DNA from: Psilocybe azurescens
Lineage: Eukaryota; Basidiomycota; Agaricomycetes; Agaricales; Agrocybaceae
Direction of reading: 5' to 3'
Length of the DNA: 64,000 nt
Assembly: GCA_023853785.1 (NCBI GenBank)
Contig: JAJIRX010000611.1
Coordinates: 1 to 64,000, forward strand
Positions 58,780 through 64,000 of the stretch are shown one piece after another. Numbering within the stretch: position 1 is the first letter of the stretch; every line of letters starts with the position of its first letter. Below the pieces are notes generated by a model that saw only the letters and a list, made by a program, of their open reading frames with translations, made no database searches and was not told the origin of the DNA. Made by a program: the position numbers and the translations under genes.

Positions 58780-60131
58780 CTAACAAACATGTTAGTACTA
58801 GCATTAGGTATGTATTGTATATACATGACCTGTCAGAACCCGTCCCAAACCCGTCAGACCCGCGCTACCCATGTACAAACCCTGACCTGCACCTGCACCC
58901 ACCTGTCAGATAGGGGTACATGCAGGTCAGGGTACAGGTCAGCTCATTTCTACCCGCTGGTTACCCATGGTGATCACTACCCATAGTGAGTTCAATATCC
59001 TTCATCCTCATATCACACGGAGACATTGTAAGAACAAGTTTTTTCTGTTCTTCTGAGATATAGCAAAAGTTTCCCATAGCAGAAGAGTCAGACAGTGTTA
59101 GATTGAGATATATATTGAACTATAGACAGGCAGGCAGTTTAGCTATACATAACAGGTGGAAACCCAACCCCACTGTAATGTCATAATACCAAAAGAGCTG
59201 TTTGTACCAAACAAAGGCGCACACATGAAAATTTGAAAGCGGTCTACTATTTTGCAGATAGCTGTAACAGGAATTGAATCAACAGCTTTATATATATTAA
59301 TTCTACACATGCATTACCAACTACATTATTATTGCTTGTGGTATTCTCAACATTTTATGGATTATATACTATTCTTTACAACATCTAATAATATATTCTG
59401 GCACTTCCTCTGAAGCTATACCCACATATTATATATCAAAATGATCATAAAATTAAGGACAATGCACCTATAATTACATCATTATCTGAATATTATGTCA
59501 GCATGTTCAATATACAAAATACTGTAAATTTGAATATATATAGACATTGTAAACTACTTTTTGCAACAAAATAGCATTCTGTTAGCTATATTTTAATAGT
59601 ATTGCAATAATAGAAATTAATAGAATACAAAAATCAATTTTATTCAGGAAATTTAGATTATATAAACACAGATTTATATGAAAAATAGGTATTTCTTTAC
59701 CAGAAATTTTCAATTTTATATAACTATTACATAAACATATTCTCCTCAATTTACAATTCCAACAATACCAAATTTGTCACAAACTGTTAAGATCTATGTA
59801 TACTTTTGTGTTATTACTTGCTGAGCTGTAAATAATATGCTGACATAATATAGTTCTGCTTGGTACCACTTGGATTCCACTCAGAATTGGGTCTAATTGG
59901 GTTTTAAATTTGATGAATTCCACTTGGATTCCACTCAGATTCCAGTCAGATTTTGGTCAGACTTGGTAACAGTGGAACTGGTTGGTACCAGTGGTTCCAA
60001 TCAGAATCCAGTTGAAAAATTTGGACATTTTCCTGCTAATTTGGCAGGGACACTGCCAAATAAAATTCTGGTCAGAACCAGTCAGATTCTGACTGGTTCC
60101 AATTGGTACCTGTGGAGGAGTGTAAGACCTC

Positions 60132-60561
60132 ACCTTGGCCACCACTTCATGGCCAATGGTGAGACAGTATATGGGGTTGATATGCTTACTGACAAGGAGA
60201 TGGATGTCATCTGTGGACTTCATAAGTGCTACACAGGTTTTTTGTTTTTATTCTAATAATTTTATTAATTTTAACATGACCTTCTTCCCCAGGATGTGCC
60301 TCCAACCAACTAGTTCACAAGTCTTGGTGGCCAAAGCCTCTTTATTGGAATAATCAGAAAGCAAATGGCCTCAATTTTGGACATTGAATGGAATGGGATG
60401 CAGAATAGTATCAAGCCCATCTGTCTGACATTGTAAAAGGTACTGCCCAATCTGAGGCCCCAGATTTCTGGTGAAACAAGCTTAGAGGTGCAGCTTCCTG
60501 GCAAAAAGCAACTGCTCATCTTAATGCAGACTTGAATGCTCTTTTCTTAACAGCATAATTG
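60132..60561 (+). pseudogene. 3' exon of the unrecognised gene at 53,559
   Basis: After the target duplication the frame continues. Past a likely intron, about 60,290-60,560 reads LVHKSWWPKPLYWNNQKANG, GHWMEWDAE and KLRGAASWQKATAHLNADLN before a stop. Two stops interrupt this segment (after WDAE and EAPDFW). The Trp-rich tail resembles ends of hypothetical agaric proteins, but I cannot name the family. Confidence 0.35.
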
Positions 60562-61121
60562 TTATATAGTCTCTTGTGGACAATCTCTTGTCAACCTGCT
60601 ACTGAGATGCATCTGCTTATCACCACTGTCAGCAAGGGCCTCAGTGCATGATTTCTTGTTTCTTTTTATAAATACTTTAATTTTGTACAATTGTCTGCTC
60701 TGGAAAACTTTTCCAGAAATAATTCATTTTTGATGTTTGATAAATCTTTCATAAAATTTAAGACATATTAAGAAATTTTTGTTCCAAAACATTCTTCAAT
60801 TGTTGCACAAGACAATAGAGAACAGACTGAGCATATTGATCAAATCCATATAGTCAAAATTATATATAAATGTAAAGTCTGTTTGCCACTAAAATTAGGA
60901 CATAAAGGTTACCTTTAACAGGCATTTATAGATGCCAATAAGAAAGACTTTTATATACATTTTATGATCAGGAAAATGGTTGAAAAAACACAAACACATT
61001 TAATTAAAATTTTCAATCATTTTTGGTTGCCTTAATAATCTGTTGCCAGCAGTGCCAGAAGTGATAATGTCACCATAGCTTTTAAGGCTATGATGATTAT
61101 ACACCCTAAGTTTGTCTGCAG
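60562..61121. other. AT-rich intergenic, nothing recognised
   Basis: No open frame, tandem repeat or element end stands out between the decayed gene and the LTR of gypsy 2. Confidence 0.5.
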
Positions 61122-61734
61122 TGTTACTGATGGCAGTACTTTCTAAATGGGAGAGATGCTCCTGGGACTAGTACAGTTGGTTGGCAGGCAGACAAGTTGC
61201 AAGGGAGATAAGACATTGTAAATACTGATTCCTGTGTGCCAGTGATATGAAAGCAAAAAAGACTTTAAATTCTTACCCATAGATTCAGCGTAAGGTGCTG
61301 AAGCTCTGGAATCTTCAGTTGGAAGGTCGAGGCTGACCGTGACGTGGATGAGAAAAGGAACACAATGTTGTGAAGCAGGTGAAGATCGAACGTGGGTTTG
61401 GTTGAATTTGCTTAGTAGCCACAATATGTGATGAAAGGTAACTCCAAGTGACTATAAGTAACAAGGAGGTTGTTTCGGCACACGGTTTCTTAGAGGGAAG
61501 GAGAAAGACTGTTTTAACAACTGTATTCACTGGGGTCTAATCTAGTACAATAGGCCTCTTTATATACTCTATCTAATAGTCCATTGGATAGTAACAGATG
61601 CAAAGCCAAGAGTAGAATAGTAAGATAGGGAAGTGAATCAAATAAGGGCATTGATGAAAGGGGTTGAAGTCAACGCAATAAGATAAGATAATAAGAGGTA
61701 ATGTGATAAGTAGGATAAGTACCGATCTGTCACA
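61122..61734 (-). repeat. Probable 3' LTR of gypsy 2
   Basis: On the minus strand TGTGACAGATCGG starts directly after GGAGGGCGTA, a polypurine-like tract. A TATATAAAG box lies at about 61,558-61,566. The proposed end, CAGTAACA (61,129-61,122), mirrors the start only roughly. The second LTR is outside the window, so the end and target duplication are unverified. Confidence 0.5.
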
Positions 61735-61841
61735 TACGCCCTCCAGGCTTTGTGGAGCAAAGGCCTAACGAAGTAAAGAAGAATAGTAAAATAGAAGTTG
61801 AAGATGTCACAAACATAATAGAATAGAAGAATTAAAAAGAT

Positions 61842-62985
61842 TCAAACTGAAGGTCCTGCCATAACTACATCCTGCGCTGCAGATGAGGGTCCAGCTGTTG
61901 CTTGATTGTCTTGAGCATTGCGGTGACGGGGTGTTGTCTGGCACCCGATCTGGATTCTGGCGGCTGCGGGAACGCTTTGGTGAAATATTGAGTCCCGTTC
62001 TTGCGGGCGTTGTGTCTCGGCAGCGGCGGCTACTAAAAGCATGTTGCAGAAAAGTTTCGAGTTGGGTGCGTGATCGTCAAGCGGGTCGATGCCGAGTGCG
62101 TGGCTGTGATTGCCATGACCGTGATGACCGTGACCGTGATGGGCAGGAATGTGATGACCGTGACCGTGATGGGCAGGAACGTGATGACCGTGACCATGAT
62201 GGGCAGGAACGTGATGACTGTGACCGTGATGACCGTTGTGATCAGGGTTGACAGGGGGTGGACCACGGAACATCTGTGGGGTAACCGTCGTGCCGTCCGT
62301 GATGTAACGCGAACTGGGAGACGCCTCCATCGGGCAAATCAGTGCGGGCCAGTCGCAAAGTTGTTGAAAAGGTTGGCGATGTGGCTGTACCCATACGGGC
62401 GGGTTCGGGATTTCAGCAGTGACATCAGAGAGGGCGCTGGATACGTCGGGTTGTGAGCACAGAAGACAGCAACGTCACGTGTCGACAATGCCTCGTTGAC
62501 ATTGGCAGGGAAAATGCTGACCGTGGGGTTGAAGAAGATGCATCGATTGGCGGCGATGCAGCGAACTCCGGGGTGATCGATTGATGGTAGCGACGGAAGC
62601 ATGTCGGGATTGATCGGAACAGGTGCGATGTTGGCAGGGGCAGCGATGACAGCAGGTGCAGGGGACAAGACAGCAGAGGGAGTGTGGGTGAATGACAGAG
62701 TAGACAAGACCGTAGTGAGAGAGGGAACAGCAGCAGGAGTGTCTGGAATAGAAATGACAGAAACAGCAGGTGTGGTAGGGGCAGGACTAGAAATAGAAAA
62801 AGTAGGTTAATAGACAAATAACTAAAAATAAAATGATCCGACTCGTTGTCCCCAAAGAGGAAGCCGATGTTCAGGTTAGTGTCGGCCTCAGTCGGGACAT
62901 CGTGTTCCATTCCGGTCAAATCAAAATCAGTGGATTTGAAATCCACCACCCTCGAATGGGGCGTCAAGTCATGGGTAGTGTCCAT
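61842..62985 (-). pseudogene. Accessory ORF between integrase and LTR of gypsy 2 (His-rich)
   Basis: The start at 62,985 gives MDTTHDLTPHSRVVDFKSTD and an acidic leader ending GDNESDHF. After a probable short intron (acceptor TTTCTAG near 62,789) a Pro/Ala/Ser-rich stretch precedes a folded-looking block: GVRCIAANRCIFFNP, VFCAHNPTYPAPSL, and YSHIANLFNNFATGPH. A one-base frameshift near 62,336 leads to RYITDGTTVTPQMF, a His-rich tandem repeat and the end, VVMAGPSV. It is co-oriented with integrase and ends about 110 bp before the LTR. I recall similar sequences near agaric gypsy elements but know no function. It is not a transmembrane envelope-type protein: no hydrophobic segment is seen. Confidence 0.55.
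62113..62235 (-). repeat. 30-bp tandem repeat encoding VPAHHGHGHH
   Basis: On the plus strand CGTGATGACCGTGACCGTGA and TGGGCAGGAA alternate in about four near-perfect 30-bp units. The coding strand gives ten-residue His/Gly repeats. The unit length keeps the frame. Confidence 0.8.
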
Positions 62986-63097
62986 AGAAAGAATAGGAGA
63001 GAATGTCAAACAGATAATAGGTGCACAAAGAGCGACAGAAAAACAGATACAGAGTGAGGGTATATATAAATATATAATTTGAGCACAGGGGCTCAGC

Positions 63098-64000
63098 TCA
63101 AAAGAGCAACTGCGGGTCTTTGTCGGGAAGTTTTCCCGTACCCCTAGGTAGCTTGGTGACTGTATCGACTCTGATAAGGTCGAGATAGGCCGTGAGCGCT
63201 GGTGTGTCTCAGCAAGGCGCTCCGCTGGCAACCAGGTGACATCCCCGGCCTTCCACTCAATTTCGAATACGGAGTCTTCTCCCGCTCCGTAGTGTGATAA
63301 AATTTTTCAATTGCCCATTCCGTGCCCTTGACGTCGTCAGCTTGTGATAATCTCATCCAGTCTTCTGGGAAATAAGCGATCATTGTTAGGATGATGAATT
63401 CGCAGCAATGCCGCGTGAAATACATCATGCACTCCTCTCTGTTTGAGAGAGGATGATAGGTCCAGTTTATAGGATTGATTCCCATAATCCTTAATGATTC
63501 TATATGGTCCAATATATTTAGGTATTAGTTTGCGAGCCAATCCTTTGGGATAATTAATATTCTTGGTAGATAGATAAACTAAGTCGCCTTCATGAAATGG
63601 TGACAATTGCTGTTTTCGGTTAGTGTCTCTCGTCTGTTTCACTCTAGCTGCTAATATGCTATCATGGGCTTCTATCAATGCTAATTTCTTTTGCTGTGCA
63701 AATACCCGAACAGATGGGTATTCATTATCTTTGGCTGCATTCCAGATCATAGACCGTGGCATGTGCCCATTATTCAGAAAGAATGGTGCATATCCCGTAG
63801 ACTCAGACCGCGCTGAATTAATTGCAAATTCGATGCTCGGCAACTTAGGCACCCAATCGGATTGTGTTCTGTTTACGCATTGATGCAACATCTGATTGAT
63901 CGTACGATTGGCGCGTTCTGTGGATCTGTCGGTTTGCAGGTGGTATGCACTAGACATTTTAAGTTTTGTCCCTATTAATTCGTGTAAGTGTGACCAGAAA
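63098..64000 (-). pseudogene. gypsy 2 integrase, C-terminal part with chromodomain-like tail
   Basis: From the right edge it reads FWSHLHELIGTKLKMSSAYH and LQTDRSTERANRTINQML, which includes the catalytic Glu region. GDLVYLSTKNINYPKGLARK and KYIGPYRIIKDYGNQSYKLD form the SH3-like GPF/Y module, followed by VHDVFHAALLRIHHPN. After a frameshift near 63,330 the tail reads VFEIEWKAGDVTWLPAERL, a chromodomain-like strand. A second frame change leads to GTGKLPDKDPQLLF and a stop at 63,098. Integrase inserts the cDNA, and the chromodomain of such elements targets chromatin. The upstream catalytic Asp residues are beyond the window. Confidence 0.8.

Larger units (their letters stand above)
54761..59264 (+). 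mobile_element. TA-flanked element with 78-bp inverted repeats
   Basis: Both ends begin CAGCTATCTGCAAAATAGTA and match for about 78 bp with a handful of differences, out to GGTACAAACAGCTCTTTTGG. The uninterrupted site in the 26,550 copy reads CACTTAACAGG, and here it is CACTTA[element]TAACAGG, so exactly TA is duplicated, as in Tc1/mariner-type insertion. The only transposase inside is of the hAT type, which normally makes 8-bp duplications. I infer that a mariner-like or MITE element was itself hit by an hAT. Confidence 0.75.
54437..60131 (+). mobile_element. CTTTAC element, subfamily 2, carrying nested insertions
   Basis: The flanks duplicate ACCTTGGC (54,429-54,436 and 60,132-60,139). The left tip is CAGTACAGTGCCCC (TTTAC deleted) and the right tip is GTGTAAGACCTC. 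Left (54,437-54,760) and right (59,265-60,131) parts together align with the complete 26,550 copy. The 4.5 kb between them is a separate element inserted at a TA. Confidence 0.85.
61122..64000 (-). mobile_element. Ty3/gypsy retrotransposon 2, 3' part, running off the window
   Basis: It reads leftwards on the minus strand: integrase C-terminal half (from beyond the right edge), an accessory ORF, a polypurine-like GGAGGGCG and a probable LTR. Integrase sequence shows it is a different gypsy lineage from the 13.6-18.5 kb element. The 5' half is outside the window. Confidence 0.75.

Noticed and set aside
62425..63231. Fusion of the gypsy 2 integrase tail with the accessory ORF in one open frame
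   Set aside because: The frame that joins them is not the one that gives the expected integrase ending (GTGKLPDKDPQLLF then stop). The join is a frameshift by-product.

Overview
The window reads as a transposon graveyard from a filamentous basidiomycete, most likely an Agaricomycete. The evidence is short (about 50-60 nt) GT-AG introns, a Plavaka/CACTA-like transposase, a DUF6589 protein paired with a RecQ-like helicase, a fragment of a KDZ-associated cysteine-cluster (CxC6-like) protein, and a mix of Ty3/gypsy, Ty1/copia, LINE, hAT and terminal-inverted-repeat (TIR) elements. No species is claimed. I saw no bacterial operon, CRISPR array or rRNA.

Layout. 0.2-9.7 kb: a minus-strand block of a decayed Plavaka-type transposase, a RING/coiled-coil protein, an Spt5-like NGN/KOW protein and an unrecognised protein. 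10-13.6 kb: a broken repeat-coding gene, then a chimeric TIR element with a huge pyrimidine-rich array. 13.6-18.5 kb: a minus-strand gypsy element lacking its 3' end. 18.5-28.75 kb: a plus-strand LINE broken by a copia remnant and by two TIR elements. 31.3-36.3 kb: a convergent DUF6589/RecQ-like pair. 36.5-45.9 kb: three more TIR elements, one holding a 1.9-kb LTR-like insertion, beside a CxC6-like relic. 48-60.5 kb: decayed host-like genes interrupted by TIR elements, including a five-level nest (gene > TIR element > TA-flanked element > hAT transposase > solo LTR). 61.1-64 kb: the 3' part of a second gypsy element that runs off the right edge and carries an extra ORF between integrase and LTR.

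The unifying feature is a family of non-autonomous elements, here called CTTTAC elements. They have near-constant tips (CAGTACTTTAC at one end, the complement of GAGGTCTTTAC at the other) and, where testable, 8-bp target duplications (9 bp in one copy). They fall into four subfamilies. Each has its own array of short palindrome-like subterminal repeats. Subfamilies 1, 3 and 4 share an internal module: an AT-rich segment, a hypervariable CT/GA-rich array, and a tRNA-like RNA polymerase III unit ending in a T-run. Copies differ largely by CpG to TpG/CpA changes, and many stop codons in the coding relics look like C to T or G to A transitions. This suggests decay driven by cytosine methylation.

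Almost no gene here looks intact. The RING gene and the LINE ORF1 are the least damaged. Boundaries of spliced or frameshifted genes are approximate.
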